Source: Bacteroidetes bacterium UBA4414 (GTDB taxonomy: Bacteria; Bacteroidota; Bacteroidia; Chitinophagales; Chitinophagaceae). From it: 64,000 bases of DNA. The position numbers and the translations under genes were made by a program. The stretch covers positions 24,512 through 88,511 of the forward strand of contig DGQM01000024.1 in the NCBI GenBank assembly GCA_002389765.1, given 5' to 3'. Under the pieces are notes generated by a model. It was not told the origin of the DNA, did no database searches, and saw only the letters and a program-made list of their open reading frames with translations. Below, piece after piece: positions 35,816 through 44,194 of the stretch. Each line of letters starts with the position of its first letter. The first letter of the stretch is position 1.

Positions 35816-37702
35816 TTAGGGTACTACAAAACGGATATAGCTTATACTATCATTTGTATGCAAAGACAAAGAGTACACACCCGATGGAAGCAGACTGGTG
35901 TCTATAGATGCATCATTGGCAGTTTGATTGTTTTTTTGCAACTGTATTTTGCCCATCATATCATACACCGTTAAGTTATACAGGCCATCATGTTTAATGT
36001 TGCTGATGTTGCATATGCCGCGGCAAGGATTGGGTGATATGCGTATGTCTGCATTGGCAGGCATATTGCTGACGTTTGTTTTAAAACGGCAACTATCCGT
36101 GTTTTCTACCATTACAGAAGTAAGGTATTGCACATGGCATTGCCCCACGCTGTTGGTAATGCTTACGCCGTATGCACCAGGTGTTGTGATGTTTGTAAGA
36201 TTTTGAGTAGTAACACCATTTGTCCAGTAGTACAAAAGCGATGAAGGAGGTATAGTACTACTGTTTACATAATTCGTATCAAATTCAACTATTATAGAGC
36301 CATAACCACGGCATATATTTTCAACTTTCAGCTTTGCCAGTAAAGCCGGTTGCAGGCATTTATTATAGCTGGTATCATTAATTGTTGATAGCATTGCTTT
36401 TCTTGGCAACGGGCCAAAACCGTTGGCCAGATTGATGCCGCGTGGTTTGGTGTGGCAGTAACTCATGATTGTACCGGACCATGCTGTTGATGGAGCAGCA
36501 TTGCTAAACGCTGTGGGACAAGTGCCGCAAGAGTTTCCCGATTCCTGCATTACACAGTCGTCTATAGAGCCACATGTGCCGCCCGGGCCTGTATCCCAAC
36601 CACACCATTGTGTATGCATAGAGCCAAGCAAATGGCCTACTTCGTGAGATATTATCATCACATCTTTAGAGTATACAGGAACCACCTTATATATACCATC
36701 TACATCTGCATAAGCGTATGATCTGGCTTTATTGCATAAGGTAATCATCGGTGCTATACCTCCATTGGCTGGCTTATCATTAGCAACCAATACAGCTAAA
36801 TCTCCGGAGAACGTATCATTTTTGCTATTCCAAAATGCCATAAAGTCTATTATCGCATGCTCTGATGTAGAGTCTTTATAATTATCCGGACTGGTCCACA
36901 CATTCGTAGAGCGTAGTATCAGCAGCATAGAATCATTTCTATAAATAGACCTCATTTGATTGAACAAGCCTGTAAGATAATTCTGTGTTTGGGTGATGTT
37001 CTTCCCGAATTTTACGTACAAGTCATAGTCTCCTTCCAGATATACACCAACCACCTTGCAGGTAAACGATGTGGCTGTTGTTTTTTGGCCTGTTTGCTGC
37101 TGTGGTGTTTTACCATCCTTAAACTTACATTGGAAGGGAGGCAGCCCTGTTATTGCATCATCTCTGTATAGTATATACCTGCCACTGTTATCCTGCAGTG
37201 CACCTGCTACATAGTTACCTTCATTATTGGCAAAGAGTATCATTACATCTCCGTTGGCAAATACACTCATGGTAGCCAGCGAGTTTGCCTGCCCTTCTAC
37301 ACAGCCGGTATAATGTACGCCTTTGTCTATGCTTACGTTATGTGTGCCTGTTTCGTTTGATGTTTTTGCACTTATATCTGCAACCGTAGGATTACTGCGT
37401 AGCATAGACAGCGTGTACCTGCCATTGGCAGATGGTAGCTGTATCGTAATGGCCGATGGCTTTTCGTTATACAGGGTGGCGATATTAAGTGCCTGTGGTG
37501 CAAGGATGCTGCCACCATCCAACATAGTAGCACGGCCTGTGTAGGCGAAAAGATTATATTCTCTGAATGGTGTTCCTTGCTTTTGAGCAGCTGCTACCTC
37601 TGCATACAATACATTGCCCGATTGTGCAATTGCCTGCACCCCATATACTGTAAGGAGTAGCAGTAGTGAAAAGAATAGCTTTACAGGTGTAGTGATTTGC
37701 AT
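35816..37702 (-). CDS. reprolysin-like metalloprotease with T9SS sorting domain (paralog)
   Basis: 628 residues with the same order as its downstream neighbour: signal peptide (YGVQAIAQ, about 1-27), propeptide-like region, zinc motif HEVGHLLGSMH (His353, Glu354, His357, His363), Cys-rich WCGWDTGPGGTCGSIDDC, Met-turn in GTIMSYCH, a PKD-like YYWTNGVTTQNLTNITTPG domain, and a T9SS tail with ISPNPCRGICNIS. Shared blocks such as MSVFANGDVMILFAN versus MSVFTNGDIVILFAN show an old tandem duplication. Exported to the surface and probably a protease; the substrate is unknown. Its own promoter is likely, given the 132-nt gap. Confidence 0.92.
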   Translation of the reverse strand: MQITTPVKLFFSLLLLLTVYGVQAIAQSGNVLYAEVAAAQKQGTPFREYNLFAYTGRATMLDGGSILAPQALNIATLYNEKPSAITIQLPSANGRYTLSMLRSNPTVADISAKTSNETGTHNVSIDKGVHYTGCVEGQANSLATMSVFANGDVMILFANNEGNYVAGALQDNSGRYILYRDDAITGLPPFQCKFKDGKTPQQQTGQKTTATSFTCKVVGVYLEGDYDLYVKFGKNITQTQNYLTGLFNQMRSIYRNDSMLLILRSTNVWTSPDNYKDSTSEHAIIDFMAFWNSKNDTFSGDLAVLVANDKPANGGIAPMITLCNKARSYAYADVDGIYKVVPVYSKDVMIISHEVGHLLGSMHTQWCGWDTGPGGTCGSIDDCVMQESGNSCGTCPTAFSNAAPSTAWSGTIMSYCHTKPRGINLANGFGPLPRKAMLSTINDTSYNKCLQPALLAKLKVENICRGYGSIIVEFDTNYVNSSTIPPSSLLYYWTNGVTTQNLTNITTPGAYGVSITNSVGQCHVQYLTSVMVENTDSCRFKTNVSNMPANADIRISPNPCRGICNISNIKHDGLYNLTVYDMMGKIQLQKNNQTANDASIDTSLLPSGVYSLSLHTNDSISYIRFVVP

Positions 37703-37740
37703 ATATCTAATTTACAATACATGCAGCTATTAGCAAATTA

Positions 37741-37776
37741 AAAAAGCCCCTGATTGTTTTTAATCAAGGGCTTTGT
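37741..37776 (-). terminator. terminator after ABC exporter gene
   Basis: AAAGCCC and TGATT pair with AATCA and GGGCTTT around a short loop. It lies past the minus-strand ABC transporter stop and upstream of the metalloprotease gene. Confidence 0.8.
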
Positions 37777-37817
37777 GTTAAGAATATTAATCAATAGCTA
37801 AAATATTATACGCGTCA

Positions 37818-37849
37818 CACCTCCCCTTCAGGGGAGGACAGGAGGGGTT
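37818..37849. repeat. GC-rich palindromic repeat element
   Basis: CCTCCCC-TTCA-GGGGAGG is a 7-bp hairpin followed by ACAGGAGGGGTTT. The half-site CCCCTCCTG recurs inverted at the Hachiman-proximal repeat near 43.5 kb, so it may belong to the same family. Confidence 0.6.
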
Positions 37850-37851
37850 TC

Positions 37852-39642
37852 TTACTTAGCACTGCGCATACCCGCAGGTGCAGCACCTGCACGCACCTCT
37901 TTGCGCTCGCCTATCTGCTGGCGCCACATAGCGTAGTACAGCCCCTTCTCATCCAGCAAATGCTGATGGTTGCCTGTTTCCACTATCTGTCCGTGTTCCA
38001 GTACAAATATCCTGTCGGCATGCATAATGGTACTGAGGCGGTGGGCTATCATAATAGTGATATGCTCGCGCTTCTGCGTAATGTCTTTGATGGTAGTAGA
38101 TATCTCTTCTTCCGTCAGCGAATCGAGTGCAGAGGTAGCCTCGTCAAATATCATCAGCCTCGGGTGGCGCAGCAATGCACGGGCTATGCTCAGGCGTTGG
38201 CGTTCACCACCGCTTAGTTTCAGGCCACCTTCACCTATCATGGTATCAATACCATTTTCGGCACGTGCCAGTAGGTTTTGACAAGCAGCTTTTTGCAATA
38301 CCTCACTTATCTCTGCATCTGTTGCGTTAGGATTCACAAACAGCAGATTCTCTTTGATGGTACCGCTAAACAGTTGTGTGTCTTGCGTTACAAAACCTAT
38401 CTGGTGGCGCAGCTCATCAAAGTCTATAGCATTGCCATTGGTACCGTTGTAGTAGATGTTGCCCTGCTTTGGTTTGTAGAGGCCTACCAGCAGTTTTACC
38501 AGTGTTGTTTTACCACTGCCACTCGGGCCCACGAAGGCAACCGTCTCGCCCAATTTCACATCAAAACCTATATTATCCAAAGCCGACTTTGTAGCTGTGT
38601 TGTGCTGAAAGCTAACACCCTCAAAACGCAGGCTTTCTATACTGTTGATGGTAACAGGCTGTGCAGGCTTTTCCTCTACAGGGCGGGCAAACAGTGCCTT
38701 CAGGTTGTTGAGCGATGCCTCTGCCTCTCTCCATGCCATGATGATATTGCCCAGCTCTTGCAGCGGGCCAAAGATGAAGAACGTGTAGAACTGCATCGTT
38801 ACCATCTGCCCCAGCGTTAGCTTATCGTGAAATATGAAGTAGAGCAAACAGAACATAATACACTGACGCAGAAAATTGACAAACGTACCCTGCACAAAGC
38901 TGATGCTGCGGATGCTGCGCACCTTCTTCAGCTCCAGCCCCAGTATCTTGATGGTAGTAGCGTTCAGGCGGCGTATCTCTTGCTGTGTCAGCCCGAGGCT
39001 CTTTACCAGTTCTATATTGCGCAGGCTTTCTGTGGTGCTGCCCGCCAGTGCCGTAGTCTCGTTCACAATGTTTTTCTGTATCACCTTTATCTTCTTGCTC
39101 AGGATATTGGTAAGCCAGCCCAGCAGCAGCGCACCGCCAAAATAGATAAGCACCAGCCAGCTACTGAGCGTAAACGCATACACCACCACAAACACAATAC
39201 CCACGATGGTGGTAAACAGGATATTGACAAACGCATTGATAAACTTCTCACAGTCCTGACGCACTTTTTGTAGCACGCTCAGGGTTTCGCCGCTGCGCTG
39301 GTCTTCAAAATCGCTGAAGGGCAGGCGCAGGGCATGGCGCAGACCGTCTGTATAGATGCGCGCACCGAATTTCTGTATCACCACATTGACCGTATAGTCT
39401 TGAAAAGCCTTGGCAATACGGCTTATCATAGCCGTACCGATAAGCAGCCCGAGGCCTTTGATGACACCCTGCACAAACTGGCTCTCGCTCCACTGGTGCG
39501 GCGCCTTGGCATAAGGGTCTATAATGTATTTACCGAAGATATAGGGGTCGAACAGGGAAAAGACCTGATTGACAGCCGCCAGCAGCAAAGCCAGCGCTAT
39601 CAGCCCCTTGTGGCGACTGAGATATTGTAAAAGTAATTTCAT
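37852..39642 (-). CDS. MsbA-type ABC transporter (permease-ATPase fusion)
   Basis: 596 residues from ATG giving MKLLLQYLSRHKG; a 12-codon extension to 39678 is possible but less likely. An N-terminal six-helix exporter domain (GLIALALLLAAVNQVF, FVVVYAFTLSSWLVLIYFG) is followed by a nucleotide-binding domain with Walker A GPSGSGKTT, signature LSGGERQRLS, Walker B RLMIFDEATSALD and the switch His in MIAHRLSTI. The class includes lipid A flippases and drug exporters; the substrate cannot be assigned. It is monocistronic, and the terminator at its end precedes the protease pair. Confidence 0.9.
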   Translation of the reverse strand: MKLLLQYLSRHKGLIALALLLAAVNQVFSLFDPYIFGKYIIDPYAKAPHQWSESQFVQGVIKGLGLLIGTAMISRIAKAFQDYTVNVVIQKFGARIYTDGLRHALRLPFSDFEDQRSGETLSVLQKVRQDCEKFINAFVNILFTTIVGIVFVVVYAFTLSSWLVLIYFGGALLLGWLTNILSKKIKVIQKNIVNETTALAGSTTESLRNIELVKSLGLTQQEIRRLNATTIKILGLELKKVRSIRSISFVQGTFVNFLRQCIMFCLLYFIFHDKLTLGQMVTMQFYTFFIFGPLQELGNIIMAWREAEASLNNLKALFARPVEEKPAQPVTINSIESLRFEGVSFQHNTATKSALDNIGFDVKLGETVAFVGPSGSGKTTLVKLLVGLYKPKQGNIYYNGTNGNAIDFDELRHQIGFVTQDTQLFSGTIKENLLFVNPNATDAEISEVLQKAACQNLLARAENGIDTMIGEGGLKLSGGERQRLSIARALLRHPRLMIFDEATSALDSLTEEEISTTIKDITQKREHITIMIAHRLSTIMHADRIFVLEHGQIVETGNHQHLLDEKGLYYAMWRQQIGERKEVRAGAAPAGMRSAK

Positions 39643-39678
39643 ATAAAAAGAGGAGCCTGCCATCTGCAGGAACGGCAA

Positions 39679-39995
39679 AGTTAACAGCCTTTCTGAAACC
39701 CGTGTATATACAGCTGTAAGGGATATCTATAATTTATTATTGGCAGCCACCACCTGTGCTACTATGCGGCAGTCGTTGCGTCGCACCCTTGTACACCAGC
39801 AATGCTACTCAGCCCGTCATTGTGTTAGCATCCCGATACTTCGGGGCGAGGAGGTACGACGAAGCAACCTCGCGAAATGAGTACAAACACTCACACACCG
39901 TCATTGTGTTAGCATCCCGACACTTCGGGGCGAGGAGCGAAACAATCTCATGAGGGGCATCAATACTACGTAAAAGGATGGAAAATCTTTTGTAA
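39679..39995. other. intergenic spacer between ABC exporter and Hachiman island
   Basis: 317 bases without a credible gene. It holds a pair of 40-bp direct repeats described separately, and its GC content drops toward the Hachiman side. Confidence 0.6.
39814..39937 (+). repeat. two 40-bp near-identical direct repeats
   Basis: 39814-39853 and 39898-39937 match at 39 of 40 positions; both read CCGTCATTGTGTTAGCATCC then a hairpin core CCCGA-TCGGG and GCGAGGAG. The unit resembles the dispersed CATTGCGAGGAGCGAAGCAATCTC intergenic repeats found in many bacteria. It borders the Hachiman genes. Confidence 0.8.
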
Positions 39996-42206
39996 TTATA
40001 TGTATTTTTTGAATATTTTTTGTTCGAATGAACTAAGGTTGTTGATAAGGTAAGGATTCAGCCTGAACTTTAGCTTTATTGCGTCTAAAGTAGCACAATC
40101 ATCAAAGTTCTGAGAGATTTTCCGAATTATATCATTTGGTAAACCTGCTTCTTTCATAGCAATCTCATGATTATTAATAAATCCGAACTCTAAATAAGTT
40201 ATTAGATATTTTAAACTGATAGCATCAGAGGTGCCTTTTTTTTCTTGCCAAACATAATTAAAGATGTTTTCGTAAGCTGTTAGATATTTAGGTAATGCAA
40301 ATTCAAAAAAGTGAGTTATCAATGTAAAGGTATTTCTGATTCGGGTATCCGATTTAGCTCCTTTCTGATTTTTTATGAGTGCTTTTATTGATGGTGTTTT
40401 ATATAAATAATATTTTGTTTGCTTTATGAGTTCCCATATGTAATAATTCTTGTTCTCTTTATCTGTTTTATTGAAAAGGTATTCATGGCATAGAAGTAAT
40501 ATTGCCTGAAGTTCTTCTTTTGTAGGCAAAGAAGTCTTCACAAATAGTTTATCTAAATTGATTGCCCTTAAATGCTTTATTAGTAATATCTGATTTTGTA
40601 TTGGTATAAATTTATTCCCTTTAATTAGAGCAAAGGGTATCATTTCGTTTTTTAATTGTTCTTCAATATTATTCCTAAGCTTTAAATTCTGATCTGATAA
40701 CTCTTTTTTTTCTATTTGAATGACTTCCTCACTCTCAAGGTCTTTATTGTCATAGTAATTAAAGTCAATGTTTGTTTTATCTCTTTCAGCGGTAACTTCT
40801 GTCAATAGAAAAACGTTACCGATAAAATGATTATAAAAACGTCCAGCTCTACCTTTGATGTTTTTTATGTCAAACCCAGTCAGAGGTATTGTTCCTGCTT
40901 TTGTATTATCATAGATAACGACATTTTTAGCAGAAGTATTTACGCCTTCTGTTAATGTGGATGTGCAAACAATAATGTCGAAAATATTATTGTTAAACGA
41001 ATCAACAATTTCACTTTGAATATATTTCGGAATTCCAGCATGGTGAAATGCTACACCTTTTTCAAGGCATTTAACTAATGACCAATCTTTATCGATATTA
41101 TCACTAATATAGGCTATCAAGTCAGATTGAATTAAATTATCTCTAGTGTCAGCAATTTTTTTTGCCCGAGTTTCAACGCTGCTTTTTGTTCCAATATAGA
41201 TAAGTGTTTGCTCTTTGAGCGCTGAAAGTGTATTAATTAGATTTTTGTCTTTGTTTTTTAACTTCTTAAATGTTTTTCCATTTATGGTATAGGTTTCATT
41301 GTAATCAGTCTTGTTTAAGTCAAAAGTGTCTTTTTGGACAATCTCACCAGTATATTTGAGGAAAGTACCGCCTGTAGCGTCAAGAAATTTCTTGCTGAAA
41401 TTTTCAAAGTATGGACCAATTAAATAATAATCAGCCTTGTGTTTAGATAGTCTATACAGACAATGGGTAAAGATTCTTCTTCTTTCAGGATCATCTTGGA
41501 TTTTATATATTTCATCCATAGTGAAGAAATCTACTTTTAGATGTGGGTGCTGGTCTAATAGTAAATCCATTTTCTCTGGTGTGAGTATGAAAATGCTTTT
41601 CTTCCCTGGCTGAAAATTGTTGATTGAGTTTACTATTTCATATCCTATAATGTTAGGGTTTTGTTTAAACTTATTAAACGTTTCATTTAGTAATGCGATT
41701 GTGGGTAGTACAATGGCAATATTTTTATAGCTATTATTATGGGAAATTATTTCTTGAATTATTCTAGATTTTCCGAATGATGTTGGCGCGCTTACAACTA
41801 TTTTTCTTTTTTCTTGAAATGTTTCAAATAGATTTAGCTGTTCTTTAGTAAGTACAGTATTAGTGTCTAAAGTATAAACAGCTCTTGCATACAACTCGAA
41901 AATACTGTGTTGTAATGTCTCCACTAATGCAGGTTTCTTCTGAGTGAGCATTTCATGATATAGAAATACTCTTGATGCAACTATACACTCGTGCAGAAGA
42001 TCCTGGATTAATTTATCATTCGGCAAATATTCTGCTACATGGCAAATTGCTGACAACGCGATGTTGTACTTTTCATTGGTTGATTCTTCGTGTAATAATG
42101 AATGTACACCTTCAAGCAAAGATTTGAACTTGTTGCTATCTAGAGTTTTATTCTCTCTTAATTGTTTTAATGTAGTGTTTATGGTCTTTATATCTGTGAA
42201 TATCAT
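39996..42206 (-). CDS. hamB: Hachiman defence helicase HamB
   Basis: 736 residues of superfamily 2 helicase architecture. Walker A is SAPTSFGKS (residues 139-147), the DEAD-box equivalent is MDEIYKI (about 230-236), and motif V is TSTLTEGVNTSAKNVV. Motif VI is NIKGRAGRF (about 449-457), with the family's usual context. An N-terminal 130-residue helical region has no clear match. The partner gene begins upstream with a 4-nt overlap, and its product is HamA-like. In studied systems HamB senses DNA damage or phage DNA and controls HamA. The gene is strongly AT-rich next to its neighbours, pointing to acquisition. Confidence 0.85.
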   Translation of the reverse strand: MIFTDIKTINTTLKQLRENKTLDSNKFKSLLEGVHSLLHEESTNEKYNIALSAICHVAEYLPNDKLIQDLLHECIVASRVFLYHEMLTQKKPALVETLQHSIFELYARAVYTLDTNTVLTKEQLNLFETFQEKRKIVVSAPTSFGKSRIIQEIISHNNSYKNIAIVLPTIALLNETFNKFKQNPNIIGYEIVNSINNFQPGKKSIFILTPEKMDLLLDQHPHLKVDFFTMDEIYKIQDDPERRRIFTHCLYRLSKHKADYYLIGPYFENFSKKFLDATGGTFLKYTGEIVQKDTFDLNKTDYNETYTINGKTFKKLKNKDKNLINTLSALKEQTLIYIGTKSSVETRAKKIADTRDNLIQSDLIAYISDNIDKDWSLVKCLEKGVAFHHAGIPKYIQSEIVDSFNNNIFDIIVCTSTLTEGVNTSAKNVVIYDNTKAGTIPLTGFDIKNIKGRAGRFYNHFIGNVFLLTEVTAERDKTNIDFNYYDNKDLESEEVIQIEKKELSDQNLKLRNNIEEQLKNEMIPFALIKGNKFIPIQNQILLIKHLRAINLDKLFVKTSLPTKEELQAILLLCHEYLFNKTDKENKNYYIWELIKQTKYYLYKTPSIKALIKNQKGAKSDTRIRNTFTLITHFFEFALPKYLTAYENIFNYVWQEKKGTSDAISLKYLITYLEFGFINNHEIAMKEAGLPNDIIRKISQNFDDCATLDAIKLKFRLNPYLINNLSSFEQKIFKKYI

Positions 42207-43069
42207 CGTAGTATGTTTTCAATTGCCTCAAGTTCAGTTTTCATGTTATCAACTGAGTGTAGTGGAAACAACAAAAAAACCAACTCAACCTTAATAGTTG
42301 TATTGAATATCGTGGTTTCAATTTTTTTGTTGTGTTTTAATAATTCACTTTCTAAATCGGAATTAAATTGTGCATCAATGTCAAAATTCTTGCTTATTGC
42401 AGCACTGTCATAAGTCAATAGAATTGGTACTTTAATCTTAAGCTTATCCAATGCTTTACCTGTAATAGCAGCCTTTAGTTTTTCCAAATCAAAACCTTCA
42501 TCAACTTCGATATTTGTATTAAGAATACTTATCTCGTCTGCCAAGTATTCATGTTGAAAATGTTCCTCTATTGATTTTTTTGCATCAGCGAATGCTGAGC
42601 TAAAGTTTTTATGAAATTTAGCTTCTCCTAACCATAGAATTACTTCGTTATTTTCAATTGTAAAATGAGCACAATCAAATCCTTTTATTTGCTCTTTGTT
42701 TGTGCTTCTAAGTTTCACCTTAGTAACGAACTTTGGACTATCGTGATATATTGTCAAGATTAAATAAAGTAGTAGCTCACCGTAATCGCCCTTTTTATTT
42801 TTCTTAGCTTTAGATATACGAGACCATGCAGTTCTATTCATCTCACCAATATCTTTGCTCTTGTTTAGCTTTTCAAATTCACTAGGAGTAAGGGCAAAAT
42901 GAACTATAGCATCGACAAGTACTTTAGTTAATTCAGTCTGTCTGTAAGTTTTCTTTTCGTAGTCTAGATGGTACGCTGCCTTTAAATATTTATTAGGATT
43001 ATAGGTATATGTAAATGCATATATCAGATTATTAACCCTTGTATGTAATGCTTTTGGCATTTTTTTCAT
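42203..43069 (-). CDS. hamA: Hachiman defence nuclease-like effector HamA (DUF1837)
   Basis: 288 residues. The family's signature is GDYGELLLYLILTIYHD (about 94-110), then KGFDCAHF with Asp132, and WLGEAKFH with Glu149 and Lys151, forming a PD-(D/E)XK-like active site seen in DUF1837/HamA proteins. In published work HamA is the effector nuclease of Hachiman, released when HamB senses its trigger. The stop codon overlaps the hamB start (ATGA), so the two are translationally coupled. It is as AT-rich as hamB, and its promoter region is not recognisable. Confidence 0.85.
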   Translation of the reverse strand: MKKMPKALHTRVNNLIYAFTYTYNPNKYLKAAYHLDYEKKTYRQTELTKVLVDAIVHFALTPSEFEKLNKSKDIGEMNRTAWSRISKAKKNKKGDYGELLLYLILTIYHDSPKFVTKVKLRSTNKEQIKGFDCAHFTIENNEVILWLGEAKFHKNFSSAFADAKKSIEEHFQHEYLADEISILNTNIEVDEGFDLEKLKAAITGKALDKLKIKVPILLTYDSAAISKNFDIDAQFNSDLESELLKHNKKIETTIFNTTIKVELVFLLFPLHSVDNMKTELEAIENILR

Positions 43070-43229
43070 TTGATATCGGTAATGTTAGTAGTTTTTTTTT
43101 AATTATTTTATGTGAGAAACACTGGTTTTTTTGTGATCTAAAAATATTAAATTCCTCTCTCCATTTTCCCTCATTTTTTCATAATAACAGATAATTGGCG
43201 TATATTTGTTATAGTAATTTCCTAGCCCT
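43070..43229 (+). promoter_or_regulatory. intergenic region with consensus -7 element
   Basis: TATATTTG at 43201-43208 matches the -7 consensus TAnnTTTG exactly, pointing rightward. It would start a transcript near 43215, well ahead of the DUF721 gene; no clear -33 TTTG is seen. The rest of the block is AT-rich and likely holds the hamA promoter. Confidence 0.5.
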
Positions 43230-43406
43230 ATGCACCCGCAATCCACACACCGCAAACGGTTTCGTCCATCAGCAATTGGTTACAAACCTGCAACAATCTC
43301 ACCCCGCAGCAGTCACAACTGCAACAAAAACGTAACCCTGCCTACCGGCAGGCAGGAGTTCGTAACCATCCCCGCAACACAAACCATTGGTTTTCAATCC
43401 CCATAA
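43230..43406 (+). CDS. possible 58-residue small protein in C-rich leader
   Basis: An ATG frame of 58 residues (MHPQSTHRKRFRPSAIGYKP at its start) follows the -7 element by about 22 nt. The strand is markedly rich in A and C and poor in G. No family is recognised, and the frame overlaps a palindromic repeat (CCTGCC-TACC-GGCAGG near 43340), so it could equally be a non-coding transcript or repeat. Confidence 0.2.
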   Translation: MHPQSTHRKRFRPSAIGYKPATISPRSSHNCNKNVTLPTGRQEFVTIPATQTIGFQSP

Positions 43407-43656
43407 AATGTTCCGTTTTCAAAACTGTGCAAACACTATCAAAAACTATCAACAAATATGAAAACCTGTAAACTATTTGCTCCCACAAAAAACTCCCCTC
43501 CTGTTTTTAGCCTGCCTACCGCAGGCAGGGAGGGGCGTATTGGCAGAGAGATGCGCAGCATATCGTTGCCAATCGGGGTGGTTGGCTCGCGTAGAGTGTT
43601 CACCACCTCCCCCTCGCTGCGCTCGGGTACTCCTCCTAAAAACAGGAGGAGAGCTT
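43336..43656. repeat. composite palindromic repeat block
   Basis: Several inverted repeats are nested here: CCTGCC-TACC-GGCAGG near 43340, GCCTGC-CTACC-GCAGGC near 43511, GGTGGT and ACCACC around 43578-43606, and an outer pair CTCCTGTTTTTAG (43498-43510) with CTAAAAACAGGAG (43636-43648). The block sits between the Hachiman promoter and DUF721 and looks like a dispersed, highly structured repeat family rather than a gene; the long frames here are shadows. Confidence 0.7.
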
Positions 43657-43698
43657 TTTCAGGCTCACTACTTTCTACTAAAAACGTACCTTTAGGGC

Positions 43699-43980
43699 AT
43701 GGGCCAGTATAGTATAGGCGAGGCACTGAAACTGCTGATGGAAAAAAGTGGTTGGGCTCCCAAAGCCCACGAGCTGCGCATGCGCGATGAGTGGGAGCAG
43801 ATTGCCGGCAAGACCATATCGAAATATACCCGCAACCTGTACCTGAGCGGGGGTATCCTTACCATCTACACCGATGTTGCTGCACTAAAGCAGGAACTGC
43901 TGTTGGCTAAGCCTCAACTGATGGCTACTATCAACGAGTATTTCGGCGAGCAGGTGGTAAAGGAAATCAATATCAAGTAG
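43699..43980 (+). CDS. DUF721/DciA-like protein
   Basis: 93 residues: MGQYSIGEALKLLMEKSGWA, then WEQIAGKTISKYTRNLYLSG and TIYTDVAALKQELLLAKPQL. The pattern matches DUF721, the family of the DnaB helicase loader DciA. Whether the Bacteroidota member loads DnaB is inferred. It lies right after the repeat block, separated from hamA by more than 600 nt. Confidence 0.85.
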   Translation: MGQYSIGEALKLLMEKSGWAPKAHELRMRDEWEQIAGKTISKYTRNLYLSGGILTIYTDVAALKQELLLAKPQLMATINEYFGEQVVKEINIK

Positions 43981-43988
43981 AAGTTCGA

Positions 43989-44187
43989 AATCCTAAATCC
44001 GAAACTCTAAACAAATTCTAATGTCGAAATACTAAATTCTAAACAAATTCTAATGTCGAAATACTAAACTCTAAACCTTTTAGGATTTAGAAATTAGTGC
44101 TTAGGATTTCCCCCTAATTAGGATTTGGGTATTAGTATTTAGTGCTTCTTTCGGATTTAGGTATTAGTACTTAGGATTTCTCCTTCT
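43989..44187. repeat. AT-rich direct and inverted repeat cluster
   Basis: CTAAACAAATTCTAATGTCGAAATACTAAA occurs at 44007-44036 and again at 44039-44068, period 32. Further copies of ATCCTAAATCC, GGATTTAGG and TTAGTATTTAG variants follow in both orientations up to the end of the yjjG gene. Hairpins such as CTAAACC/GGATTTAG may serve as terminators. Confidence 0.75.
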
Positions 44188-44194
44188 TTAGTAT

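Noticed and set aside
39941..43301. AACAATCTCA direct repeat on both sides of the Hachiman genes as attachment sites
   Set aside because: A 10-bp match between two several-hundred-base flanks can arise by chance, there is no integrase, and the left copy belongs to the dispersed repeat family.
43439..43726. open frames of 72-95 residues on both strands in the repeat block
   Set aside because: Their sequence follows the palindromic repeats and the opposite strands are equally open; no signal or domain supports coding.
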